Shown one piece after another: positions 9,401-16,161 of a stretch of 47,909 bases of DNA. This stretch comes from DASVAL01 sp035649575 (lineage in GTDB: Bacteria; Planctomycetota; UBA1135; UBA2386), in NCBI GenBank assembly GCA_035649575.1, contig DASRJH010000006.1, positions 1-47,909 on the forward strand. Direction: 5' to 3'. A program made the translations under genes and the position numbers. Under the pieces are notes generated by a model. The model saw only the letters and a program-made list of their open reading frames with translations. It did no database searches and was not told the DNA's origin. Position 1 is the stretch's first letter; each line of letters begins with the position of its first letter.

Positions 9401-9835
9401 CTCGTCGAGGAGGCCGTCTACGCCGAGTTCCTGCGCCTGTCCGAACGCGGCGGCGTGCTCGGCGCGATGGAGACGATGTATCAGCGCGGCAAGATCCAGG
9501 ACGAATCGATGCTCTACGAGTCGATGAAGTCGACCGGTGAGCTGCCGATCATCGGCGTCAACACGTTCCTTGGCCGCGACGGTTCACCGATCCAGGTGGT
9601 GCGCGAAGTCATGCGCAGCACGGACACCGAGAAACACGCGCAGATCGAAGGACTCGAGCAGTTCCAACGCGCGGCGGGACCCGCAGCGGCAACTGCGCTG
9701 GCGAACCTGCAGCAGCAGGCGGTCGGGAACCGCAACGTCTTCGCGAGCCTCATGGAAGCAGCGAAAGTGTGCTCGCTCGGCCAGATGTCTGACGCCCTCT
9801 ACCGCGTCGGCGGCCAGTATCGCCGCAACATGTGA
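6422..9835 (+). CDS. icmF: Fused isobutyryl-CoA mutase (B12 domain, MeaB-like GTPase, mutase barrel)
   Basis: A single 1137-residue chain with the three IcmF modules in order. Residues about 28-165 form the cobalamin-binding domain, with 'LFDGHDASIHIFRR' supplying the lower-axial His (H42) and 'SYQGGH' plus a Gly-rich 'FGGGGG' loop. Residues about 180-450 form a MeaB/ArgK-type G-protein chaperone with Walker A G218-S226 ('GTGGAGKSS') and NKFD at 358-361. The rest is the acyl-CoA mutase barrel, with 'RPDIFGKVGNAGVSICTLDD', 'SMTINGPAPMLLAFFLNAAID' and 'SISGYHIAEAGANPITQLAF'. IcmF interconverts isobutyryl-CoA and n-butyryl-CoA, and some variants act on isovaleryl- or pivalyl-CoA, so the exact substrate is uncertain. 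Length and module order match the family. The GTG start precedes a short Ser/Ala/Pro-rich tail. It is transcribed alone. Confidence 0.95.
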   Translation: MTSAASASPAATPSGSPGTPVQPFRPRNKIRLVTATSLFDGHDASIHIFRRIAQATGAEVIHLGHNRSVHEIVDAAIQEDAQGIAVTSYQGGHNEFFRYMFDMLRERGAGHVKIFGGGGGVILPEEIQALHEYGICRIYSPDDGRSLGLQGMIDDMLRRCDFATARAEDPLPALQASDARTVAAAITLVESFPERHRSAVREQLAKATDLPPVLGITGTGGAGKSSLIDELLRRFLLDFPQHKIAVLCVDPTRKKTGGALLGDRIRMNAAVDGRVFVRSMATRRANMALSEAVQDALAILKLAGFDLILLESSGIGQSDTEIVDHAAVSLYVMTPEFGAQSQLEKIDMLDFADLVAINKFDRRGARDALRDVKKQYQRNKKAFDRPADDMPVYGTMAATFADPGTNRLYRAVAKALDARHPGCFASTLELREGEAETKHVIPGERTRYLAEIVEQNRRYNRWAEEQSQIAETCYVLHAAAAALPPGAVAARAALDQELAAARLRLDPECQRLLDGFDELARGFASEHFVFRVRDRELRIKNHTRSLSGIAIPKVSLPKFRSHGDRLRWLLCENVPGRFPFAAGVYPFKRLSEDPTRMFAGEGGPERTNRRFHYLSAGQSYKRLSTAFDSVTLYGEDPASRPDIFGKVGNAGVSICTLDDAKRLYSGFDLCDSVTSVSMTINGPAPMLLAFFLNAAIDQQCERWLQQNGQVAAANQKINELYAQRGLPRPGYRGELPKGHDGLGTMLIGITGDQIVPKDVYAKIRAETLAVVRGTVQADILKEDQAQNTCIFSTEFALRMMGDVQQFFTENRVRNFYSVSISGYHIAEAGANPITQLAFTLANGFTYVEYYLSRGLHIDEFAPNLSFFFSNGVDPEYAVIGRVARRIWAKAIKHRYGGHERSQMLKYHIQTSGRSLHAQEIDFNDIRTTLQALYAIYDNCNSLHTNAYDEAITTPTENSVRRAMAIQLIINKELGLAKNENPLQGSFIVEELTDLVEEAVYAEFLRLSERGGVLGAMETMYQRGKIQDESMLYESMKSTGELPIIGVNTFLGRDGSPIQVVREVMRSTDTEKHAQIEGLEQFQRAAGPAAATALANLQQQAVGNRNVFASLMEAAKVCSLGQMSDALYRVGGQYRRNM

Positions 9836-9886
9836 GGCGGCTGAGTGCGACGTTTCCGCCTTTTCGCAGGTCGCCCCGCAGGCGAC
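9834..9886 (+). terminator. Weak stem-loops after icmF
   Basis: Just after the icmF stop, aggcgg (9835-9840) can pair with ccgcct (9856-9861) and is followed by ttt. A second 6-bp hairpin pairs gtcgcc (9870-9875) with ggcgac (9881-9886). Both are short and the U-tract is weak. They lie in the convergent gap with the sigma-factor gene and may help end transcription. Confidence 0.3.
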
Positions 9887-9958
9887 GGGAACCGCGCCAT
9901 CGCCGCAGCGGTGTAGCTGTTTCGCCCCGTAAGAGAATGCCGCGTGGCGGCGAGGGAG

Positions 9959-10678
9959 TTACTGCCACCCGCTGATGCGCTTGCCCAGCTCGTCGATCTT
10001 GCTGCCGAGGCACTCGCGGATCTGGTCGCGCGCGCGCATGTAGTGGCTTCGCAGCGTCGCCTCCTTGATACCGCCCATGCGCGCCGAGATCTCGGCGAAC
10101 GAAAGGTCGAGCTGACGCCGGAACATGTAGACCTCGCGCATGTCCTTGCCGAGCTTCGAAGCACACTCGCGCTCTGCCTTCTGCAGCTCGCGGAATCGCA
10201 CGACCTGAGTCGGCGTCTCACCGGTCTCCGGTGCCGTCTCGGCGGCCGACGGTGGCCGGCTCTCGTCGGCATCGCCGTCGCCGCGTCCGAGCAGACCGAG
10301 TTTGCGATCGCGGTCGAACTTGCGCCACATGTCCCGTGTCAGGTTGGTCGCGAGCGTCTGCACCCACTTCCAGAAAGAGTCCTTGCCGCGATGCTCGAAG
10401 GTGTCGATCGACGTCAGGATCTTCAGCATGGCCTCGCTGACGAAGTCGTTGAACTCGATGCCCGGCGGGAACGAGCTGTTCGCGAAACGCGTGCGCAGGT
10501 AGTGGATGATCTTGGCCGACAGCGCGCCCCAAGCGTGCTCGGATTCCTTCTTGAGCACGACTTCGCGCACGAGGAAGTCGGTGCCGCCGATCGCTTCGGT
10601 GATCGGTTTCTGTTCTTTGTCTGGTTCGGGTCGAGGCTCGGTCGGGTTCATGATTGGGGGCTCGGGCGAGTATGTCAT
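9959..10678 (-). CDS. ECF-type RNA polymerase sigma factor
   Basis: A 239-residue protein. Region 2 spans about residues 45-120, with a region 2.3/2.4-like stretch 'DSFWKWVQTLATNLTRDMWRKFDRDRK' and an earlier 'FNDFVSEAMLKILTSID'. A Pro/Glu-rich linker (about 132-155) separates it from region 4, whose helix-turn-helix reads 'LSFAEISARMGGIKEATLRSHYMRARDQI'. There is no region 1.1 or 3, as expected for the ECF group. The N-terminal tail of about 25 residues is low-complexity and acidic/Pro-rich; a second Met ten codons in is an alternative start. It lies 60 bases downstream of the secreted hydrolase on the same strand and could be co-transcribed with it. No anti-sigma gene adjoins it, so its regulation is unknown. 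Confidence 0.9.
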   Translation of the reverse strand: MTYSPEPPIMNPTEPRPEPDKEQKPITEAIGGTDFLVREVVLKKESEHAWGALSAKIIHYLRTRFANSSFPPGIEFNDFVSEAMLKILTSIDTFEHRGKDSFWKWVQTLATNLTRDMWRKFDRDRKLGLLGRGDGDADESRPPSAAETAPETGETPTQVVRFRELQKAERECASKLGKDMREVYMFRRQLDLSFAEISARMGGIKEATLRSHYMRARDQIRECLGSKIDELGKRISGWQ

Positions 10679-10738
10679 TCTATCAAGTCGTCGCGGACCA
10701 ACAGCGCATGCGGCAGCTCGATCGCGAAGCAGCCGATG

Positions 10739-12631
10739 TCAGCGGACCTCGGCAGATCCTACGGTAGCCTTTTCGAACGCGGCAGCGCCCCCCACCACCG
10801 GCAACTCGAGCGACGTGGCGCCGAGGTCGATCGTGAGCTCGGTGCCAGCGGCGGGCCACAGCGTGAAGTCGCGGTCGCTCGAGAAGATCATCAGGCCGAT
10901 GCGTTCGCCCTTGGCGATGATCTGGTCGTCGGGCTGCAGGTCGAAGCTCATCTCGTAGAACTGCCCCGGCACGAGCGGCTCGCCCTTCGTGAGGGAGTGG
11001 TGATTCTGCGGGTCGGCCCATCCGCGCGTGATCAGGTTGTCCGTGATGGGGGCCTTCCGCTCCCTGCCTTGGTCGAGCACCTTCTCGACCCATGGCAACG
11101 ACACGAGCCAGACCGAGAGGTTCACGGCCGGCTTGCTCGCGGCGATCTTGATCGTGAGACGCGGCGTGCCCGACAGATGCAGCGACTCCTGCAGCGCGGG
11201 CGTCGCGTAGAGCAGCCGATGCGGCGAACTATCCGCGGCCGCGAGTTCCGCGCCGGGCACGGCCACATTGTCGACGAGGCTCTCGGGTTTCTGGCCGGGC
11301 ACCACAGCCGTGCCGAGCCCGCCGACCGAAGCACCACCGGCCACGAGATGCAACCTGACCGGTGACGCGTCTGGATTCGGGTAGTCGGCGTACGGTGTCG
11401 GCTGGGTCACGCGATTGACTGCGCTGCTCTCGCGCACGATCCACGCATGCGGGTCTTTCTCGACGCCGTTCTCGACGCCGTGCAGGAACCGCGTGAACCA
11501 CCGGTTCACGAGCTTGAGTGGCGGCGGACCACCGTGATCATCCTGGTGGAAGTACGCCATGCACGGCAAGCCCATGCGCTTGCACGCGGCATAGATGCGC
11601 ACGCTGTGCTCGGGCATCACGTTCCAGTCGTTCCACGCGTGCGACATCAGCAGCGCGGCTTTCATCGGCGCCAGATCGTTCAAGTAGTCGCGCCCGGCCC
11701 AGAAGTCGTTGTAGTCGCCGGACAGGCGGTCCTGGCCCTTCTTGAGCTCGCCGTCGCGGATGTGCTGGTTGCACCAGTCGCGGCGCTCGGGGTTGCCGCT
11801 GTTGATGAAGTCGTAGAGCACGTCGACATCCTCGCCCATGTAGCCGCCCGGATGGCGGACCAAGCCGTTGGAGCGGTAGTAGTGGTAGTAGGAGGTGTTC
11901 GGCGCGATCGGGATGATCGCTTCGAGTCCGGGAACACCCGTCCTCGCGGCGGCCAACGGCAGCGTGCCGTTGTACGAAGTGCCGATCATGCCGACCTTGC
12001 CCGAACACCAGCTGGCCTTGATCTCCTTGTCGCCGTCGGGCGTCGTGTAGCCCTTGGCGCGTCCGCACAACCAGTCGATGACGGCTTTGGGCGCCAGCGA
12101 TTCGTTGTCGCCACCGACGGTCGGGCAGCCTTGCGAGAAGCCGGTGCCCGGCGACGACGAGTGCACGACGGCGTAGCCGCGAGGCAGCCAGGTCCTCACC
12201 TCGGATTGGTGGATCATGCCGGCCTTGGTCCTGTACCTGATCGCCGGCATCGGCGTACGCGGCGGTGGCTCGGCGCCGAGCTCGTGCTTCGGGTCCCAGA
12301 AGTAGGTCGGCTCAGTCGAACCCATGCCCCCGAAATACGGACTCGTCTCGTAGACGACCGGCACCTTCAAGCCATCGGTGTCCGTCTGCTTCTGCCGGTA
12401 GACATCGACGTGCATGCGATCGGGTTTGCCGTCGCCATCGGAGTCGAAGGTCGTTTCGACCCACAAGTACTCCTGGATCCACTCGGAAGGCTGTTTCCAT
12501 GCGTCGACTACTTGCGCCTCACCGTCCGCGAACACCGGCACCAGGTTCGGCTCCTGCGCGTACAGAAACGCCGTACACACGAACGCGGGGACGACAAGCA
12601 CTCGGCCTGATTGCTTGATCGGGGATATCAT
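10739..12631 (-). CDS. Secreted CocE/NonD (Xaa-Pro dipeptidyl-peptidase-like, S15) hydrolase
   Basis: A 630-residue protein with an N-terminal signal peptide ending near 'CTAFLYAQEP'. The alpha/beta-hydrolase domain (about 60-390) has the nucleophile motif 'GTSYNG' (S219), an acid in 'HAWNDWN' (D335) and a His in 'QDDHGG' (H366). This order and spacing fit the S15/CocE triad. The N-terminal strand region reads 'PVVYETSPYFGG' and the pre-nucleophile segment 'GYAVVHSSSPGTGFSQG', both typical. Residues about 400-630 form the C-terminal jelly-roll domain (PepX_C), with 'TPRLTIKIAASKPAVNLSVWLV' and 'RIGLMIFSSDRDFTLWP'. The family hydrolyses proline peptides, cocaine-like esters or acyl-amide bonds, and the substrate here is not readable. 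It is divergent from the next gene, with only 49 bases between them. Confidence 0.9.
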   Translation of the reverse strand: MISPIKQSGRVLVVPAFVCTAFLYAQEPNLVPVFADGEAQVVDAWKQPSEWIQEYLWVETTFDSDGDGKPDRMHVDVYRQKQTDTDGLKVPVVYETSPYFGGMGSTEPTYFWDPKHELGAEPPPRTPMPAIRYRTKAGMIHQSEVRTWLPRGYAVVHSSSPGTGFSQGCPTVGGDNESLAPKAVIDWLCGRAKGYTTPDGDKEIKASWCSGKVGMIGTSYNGTLPLAAARTGVPGLEAIIPIAPNTSYYHYYRSNGLVRHPGGYMGEDVDVLYDFINSGNPERRDWCNQHIRDGELKKGQDRLSGDYNDFWAGRDYLNDLAPMKAALLMSHAWNDWNVMPEHSVRIYAACKRMGLPCMAYFHQDDHGGPPPLKLVNRWFTRFLHGVENGVEKDPHAWIVRESSAVNRVTQPTPYADYPNPDASPVRLHLVAGGASVGGLGTAVVPGQKPESLVDNVAVPGAELAAADSSPHRLLYATPALQESLHLSGTPRLTIKIAASKPAVNLSVWLVSLPWVEKVLDQGRERKAPITDNLITRGWADPQNHHSLTKGEPLVPGQFYEMSFDLQPDDQIIAKGERIGLMIFSSDRDFTLWPAAGTELTIDLGATSLELPVVGGAAAFEKATVGSAEVR

Positions 12632-12680
12632 TGCATGACCATCGTGAGGAAGACTCGTGGTGGCAGGATAGCCCGCTGCC

Positions 12681-13448
12681 GTGCCGGCGCATCATCATCA
12701 TTGGGACATGAAGGAACCGCCGGGCTCGGACCATGCCGGCTCCGGTCGGGTCGCTGCCGCGCGGTTCATTGACAGCCGAACGTTGCCATTGCCACGGCGT
12801 CTCGCCCTGGCGGCAATCGGCATCGCGTGCACGCTGGCCGCATTGCACGGCTTGCTCGAGCTGTCGTACACGGTTCGCCAGGCCGTGCCGAGCGAGATCA
12901 GATCCTGGTTCGACATGCGGGACGACTACAGCGTGCCTTCGTGGTTCGGCTTCGCATGCATGCTTGCGGCAGGAGTCGCGTGCTTCGGCTGGGGACGAGC
13001 CGTCGGCAGCGCGTCGATCGCGCTGACCGGGATCTTCTTCACGCTGCTGATGATCGACGATCTCTGCAGACTGCACGAACGTGTCGGGGAAGCCTTCTGG
13101 GCAGCCCTGCAGCACACGGGGGTCTATCCCTGGGTCATCGTGCTCGGGCTGCCGTTCGCAGTCGCCGGCGTGGCTGCCTGCCGCGCCTGCCGGCGCCATC
13201 TGGTCGGTGACCGCACGGCCAGAATCCGTCTGATCGCGGGCTTCGTGTGCCTTGGCGTAGCGTTCGTGCTCGAGGCCATGGAAGTGCGAACGACCAACTC
13301 AGGGATCCAGTTGCGTGGCTTCGGCCTCGTGCTCTACAGCCAGTGGGTCGAGGAATTCCTCGAGCTGATCGGCCCTCTGCTCGTGGCCTGGAGTGCGTCC
13401 GAGGCCTGGCTGCGCGCCACCTCGGAGCCGACCATCGCGAAATCCTGA
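12681..13448 (+). CDS. Polytopic membrane protein of unknown function
   Basis: A 255-residue protein with about six hydrophobic segments: near 'LALAAIGIACTLAALHGLL', 'FGFACMLAAGVACFGWG', 'ASIALTGIFFTLLMIDD', 'VIVLGLPFAVAGVAACRA', 'LIAGFVCLGVAFVLEAM' and 'EEFLELIGPLLVAWSASEAWL'. Acidic and His residues sit at membrane boundaries in 'DDLCRLHERVGE' and 'EEFLELIG', which could be a functional or metal-binding pair. I do not recognise a named family. The GTG at 12681 has an 'aggat' upstream; an ATG at 12708 would remove nine residues, including a His run. It is transcribed away from the CocE-type hydrolase, and its promoter must lie within or near the 49-base gap. The function is unknown. Confidence 0.7.
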   Translation: MPAHHHHWDMKEPPGSDHAGSGRVAAARFIDSRTLPLPRRLALAAIGIACTLAALHGLLELSYTVRQAVPSEIRSWFDMRDDYSVPSWFGFACMLAAGVACFGWGRAVGSASIALTGIFFTLLMIDDLCRLHERVGEAFWAALQHTGVYPWVIVLGLPFAVAGVAACRACRRHLVGDRTARIRLIAGFVCLGVAFVLEAMEVRTTNSGIQLRGFGLVLYSQWVEEFLELIGPLLVAWSASEAWLRATSEPTIAKS

Positions 13449-13676
13449 GCGATGCGAGCCAGGGTCGATCGCGTTCGCGATCCGCTCGCCCGCGCCCGGA
13501 GCGCGGCGTAGCATCGCGGCCATGACGAAGGACTCGAGCGGGTCAGGCCCGCCGACGCCGATGCTGCCTCGGGCCGTTCGCTGTGGCACCGCGAGCATTT
13601 CGGTGACCCAACCGTCTGGACCGCTTCCGACGACGGACGGCGTTTCGCCTACGGCACGCGCAACGGCGCCGTCGCG

Positions 13677-14024
13677 GTGCTCGCGATGGCTGATGGCGCG
13701 ACGACGTGCACCTCGAACGCGAACGGCGACCGGGTCCTCGCGATCGCCTTCGACGCACCGGGCGAACGGCTCGCCTTCGGCACCGCGCTCGGCCGCGTCA
13801 CCGTGCAGCGTTGTGCGGATGGCGACGCCACGCACGAATTCCCGCAACCCGCTCCGGAACTGCCGTGCAGTCTCGGGTTCGCCGCCGATGGACAGACGCT
13901 CGTCGTGCTGGCTCTCGACGGCACGTTCACGTTCTGGCCGCTCGAACTGCTGCCGTGGGTCGAGAACCTCGCGCCGCGCGCGTTGACCGCCGAAGAGCGG
14001 CAGCGGTATTGCGTTGCCCGCTGA
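13677..14024 (+). CDS. Short beta-propeller (WD40-like) protein or remnant, start uncertain
   Basis: 115 residues from a GTG at 13677. They contain two or three WD40/PQQ-like blades: 'RVLAIAFDAPGERLAFGTALGRVTVQ', then 'CSLGFAADGQTLVVLALDGTFTFWPL'. The C-terminal 'LTAEERQRY' resembles the tail seen on WD40-containing proteins of planctomycetes and cyanobacteria. The same frame is open and propeller-like upstream as far as 13512 ('LWHREHFGDPTVWTASDDGRRFAYGTRNG'), but it has no ATG or GTG there. The only nearby ATG (13522) is in another frame. So the gene is either a 5'-truncated remnant, frameshifted near 13540, or starts at an unusual codon. A full propeller needs about seven blades, so this cannot fold alone as a standard one. 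Confidence 0.5.
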   Translation: MLAMADGATTCTSNANGDRVLAIAFDAPGERLAFGTALGRVTVQRCADGDATHEFPQPAPELPCSLGFAADGQTLVVLALDGTFTFWPLELLPWVENLAPRALTAEERQRYCVAR

Positions 14025-14068
14025 AGTCGGCGCGGGCATCCTGCTGACGCTCGCTTCCGAGAACCCTC

Positions 14069-15142
14069 ATGAACCACGGTCACCCCCTGCTCCGCGCCGG
14101 CCTCTGCTCGCTGCTGCTGTCCTCCTGTACCAACATCGGTCCCGATACGATCGCGCGAGATCGCTTCGACTACAGCTCCGCCATCAGCGACTCCTGGAAA
14201 CGACAGACGCTGCTGAACATCGTCAAGCTGCGATACAGCGATCCGCCGATCTTCGTCGACGTCGGCCAGATCGTCTCGGGCTACACGTTCGAGACCGGCG
14301 TCAGCGGCGGCGCCTCGGTGTCCGGCGATCCGCCTGGCGCGGCCATCGGCGGCTTCGGCGGTGTTCTCGGCGGCTCGGCGCGTTTCACCGACCGCCCGAC
14401 GATCACTTACGTGCCGATGACCGGCAACAAGTTCGTGCGCACGCTGCTGACGCCGCTGACGCCGGACGCGGTGTTCCAGACCATCCCGGCCGGCTGGCCC
14501 GCCGACAGCGTGCTGCTCGCCGCAGTGTCGACGATCAACGGCCTCGACAACCTGCAGTGGTCGACGAAGGGCACGAGGCCGCCCGACGCGGAGTTCGTGC
14601 GCGTGCTGCAACTGATGCGCGAGATCCAGCAGATCGGCGGCGTCTCCATGGGGGTGAAGCGCGGCGAGTCGGGCTCCCCGAGCGTCGTGATGGTGATCCG
14701 GCACCATCCGTCGCCCGAAGTCGCGGCGAAGGGAAAGGAGCTGCGGGGCCTGCTGAAACTCGACGAGAAGGCCGAGGAGTTCACGCTCGCGTTCGGATCG
14801 GTGCCGCGCAACAACACCGAGATCGCGGTCACGACGCGTTCGGTGATGCTGATCATGATGGCCATGGCACTCGGCGTCGACGTGCCGGAAACGGACGTGC
14901 AGCAAGGGCGCGCCATGCCCGGACTGTCGCCCACCGACGACGTCGGCCGGCTCATCCGCATCCACGCCGCGGCCGACACGCCTGCCGACGCGTTCGTACA
15001 GGTCCGCTACCGCAACCTGACGTTCTGGATCGACGACCGCGACCTGGTCAGCAAACGCGCCTTCACCTTCATGATGATGCTGTTCACGCTGTCCGACCCG
15101 GGCACCAACGAGCCCTCACCCGTGATCACGATCCCGGCGTGA
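14069..15142 (+). CDS. Lipoprotein of unknown function
   Basis: A 357-residue protein with a lipoprotein signal ('LCSLLLSSC', Cys at residue 20), so it is probably anchored in the envelope. The mature N-terminus 'IGPDTIARDRFDYSSAISDSWKRQTLLNIVKLRYSDPPIFVDV' is strongly patterned and resembles an uncharacterised lipoprotein family I have seen in proteobacteria, for which I know no function. A Gly/Ala-rich stretch (about 70-100) may be a membrane-interacting or barrel-like loop. The C-terminal part ends with 'YRNLTFWIDDRDLVSKRAFTFMMMLFTLSD'. It begins 44 bases after the propeller fragment and converges on the DUF2950 gene. No catalytic motif is visible. Confidence 0.75.
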   Translation: MNHGHPLLRAGLCSLLLSSCTNIGPDTIARDRFDYSSAISDSWKRQTLLNIVKLRYSDPPIFVDVGQIVSGYTFETGVSGGASVSGDPPGAAIGGFGGVLGGSARFTDRPTITYVPMTGNKFVRTLLTPLTPDAVFQTIPAGWPADSVLLAAVSTINGLDNLQWSTKGTRPPDAEFVRVLQLMREIQQIGGVSMGVKRGESGSPSVVMVIRHHPSPEVAAKGKELRGLLKLDEKAEEFTLAFGSVPRNNTEIAVTTRSVMLIMMAMALGVDVPETDVQQGRAMPGLSPTDDVGRLIRIHAAADTPADAFVQVRYRNLTFWIDDRDLVSKRAFTFMMMLFTLSDPGTNEPSPVITIPA

Positions 15143-15154
15143 ACACAGGCGCGA

Positions 15155-15180
15155 GTGCCGCGCGCCGCATGTCGCGGCAC
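15155..15180. terminator. Perfect 8-bp hairpin in the convergent gap
   Basis: gtgccgcg (15155-15162) pairs exactly with cgcggcac (15173-15180) around a 10-nt loop. It lies in the 42-base gap between two convergent genes (stops at 15142 and 15185). There is no U-tract on either strand, so it would be a bidirectional or factor-assisted terminator, or a 3'-end stabiliser. Confidence 0.4.
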
Positions 15181-15184
15181 CAAA

Positions 15185-16138
15185 CTAACCGCCGGTCGGG
15201 TCCCAGCTCTCGTCGGGATCGAACGCGACGATCTTCGCGACGGCCGTTTCGGTCTCCTCGCCGAGGTCCTTCTGGTAGACGATCCCGCGCGCGTTGACGA
15301 TGAAGGTCATCACGCCCGAGTTGCCATACTTGGCCGGCCACGCGAGCAGCGCAAAGCCGCGGGTCATGTGACCCCTTTCGTCGAGGTAGTTCTGCTCGCC
15401 GCCCGGCGCGTGCTTTCCCTGCGTCGTCAGCGTGCGGAAGTGGTAACCGTGATACGCAACCGGCTCGCCCTCGGGCCGGCTCCCTGCGTTCGCATAGCCT
15501 TCGCGAGCCGCGGCCGCGATCAGCGGTCCGAACGGGCTCTCGGGCTCGTTCTCGGCAGTGGGCCAGTAGAGGCCATCGTGCTTGCCCTCGCTGCTGATCA
15601 CCTTGCGCGCATAGGCCAGCGGCAGGCCGTCGCGACCCTCCGCGTAGTACTCGCGCTGCGCATCGACATACTCGTGCATCGTCGCGATCGTCGAGAGCTC
15701 GTTGCGTCCGATCCGCCGGTTCTCGAGCTCCTCGACACCGGCCTCGACGTCGAAGCTCCAGGTGCCGTCCTGCAGCACGAGCGGGATCGCGAGCGGCCAG
15801 CCCTCGTTGCCGAGCAGCGCGATCTTGGTCGTCGCGTCACGATCCTCGAAGGCGAGCTTCTCGCGGATCTTCTGCTGGACCCGCAGCGCATCCTCGCGAT
15901 CGGCGACCTCGTCGCCGGACTCGAGCAGCTCGATGCCCCCGTCGCCGAAGAGCTGATCGACGCGCGCGCTGTCGCGCGTCTCGATGACCTCCGCCAGCGC
16001 AAAGATCGCGTCCTCGGGCTTCGCGAACGTCGCGCTCGGCCGCGGTAGACCTGACGTGCCCGCGCAACTGCAAAGCGCGACGAGCATGGCGAAGACTGTC
16101 GTTGTGCGAGTGTTCATGGCGAGTCGGTTTCTGGTCAT
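15185..16138 (-). CDS. DUF2950 family lipoprotein
   Basis: 317 residues from the ATG at 16138, chosen for its upstream 'aaggaaa' ribosome site about 8 bases away. An in-frame ATG at 16165 overlaps the upstream stop (ATGA) and is an alternative; a third at 16117 would start right at the signal peptide. The signal ends in 'LVALCSC', a lipobox-like site. The body has the DUF2950 hallmarks: 'FAKPEDAIFALAEVIETRD', 'WSFDVEAGVEELENRRIGRNELSTIATMHEYVDAQREYY', 'GLYWP', 'YHGYHFRTLTTQGKHAPGG' and the closing 'GVMTFIVNARGIVYQKDLG'. Genes of this family are commonly found next to DUF3300 genes, as here. Their role in the envelope is not established. Confidence 0.9.
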   Translation of the reverse strand: MTRNRLAMNTRTTTVFAMLVALCSCAGTSGLPRPSATFAKPEDAIFALAEVIETRDSARVDQLFGDGGIELLESGDEVADREDALRVQQKIREKLAFEDRDATTKIALLGNEGWPLAIPLVLQDGTWSFDVEAGVEELENRRIGRNELSTIATMHEYVDAQREYYAEGRDGLPLAYARKVISSEGKHDGLYWPTAENEPESPFGPLIAAAAREGYANAGSRPEGEPVAYHGYHFRTLTTQGKHAPGGEQNYLDERGHMTRGFALLAWPAKYGNSGVMTFIVNARGIVYQKDLGEETETAVAKIVAFDPDESWDPTGG

Positions 16139-16161
16139 GGTGTCGGTTTCCTTGTTCGGCC

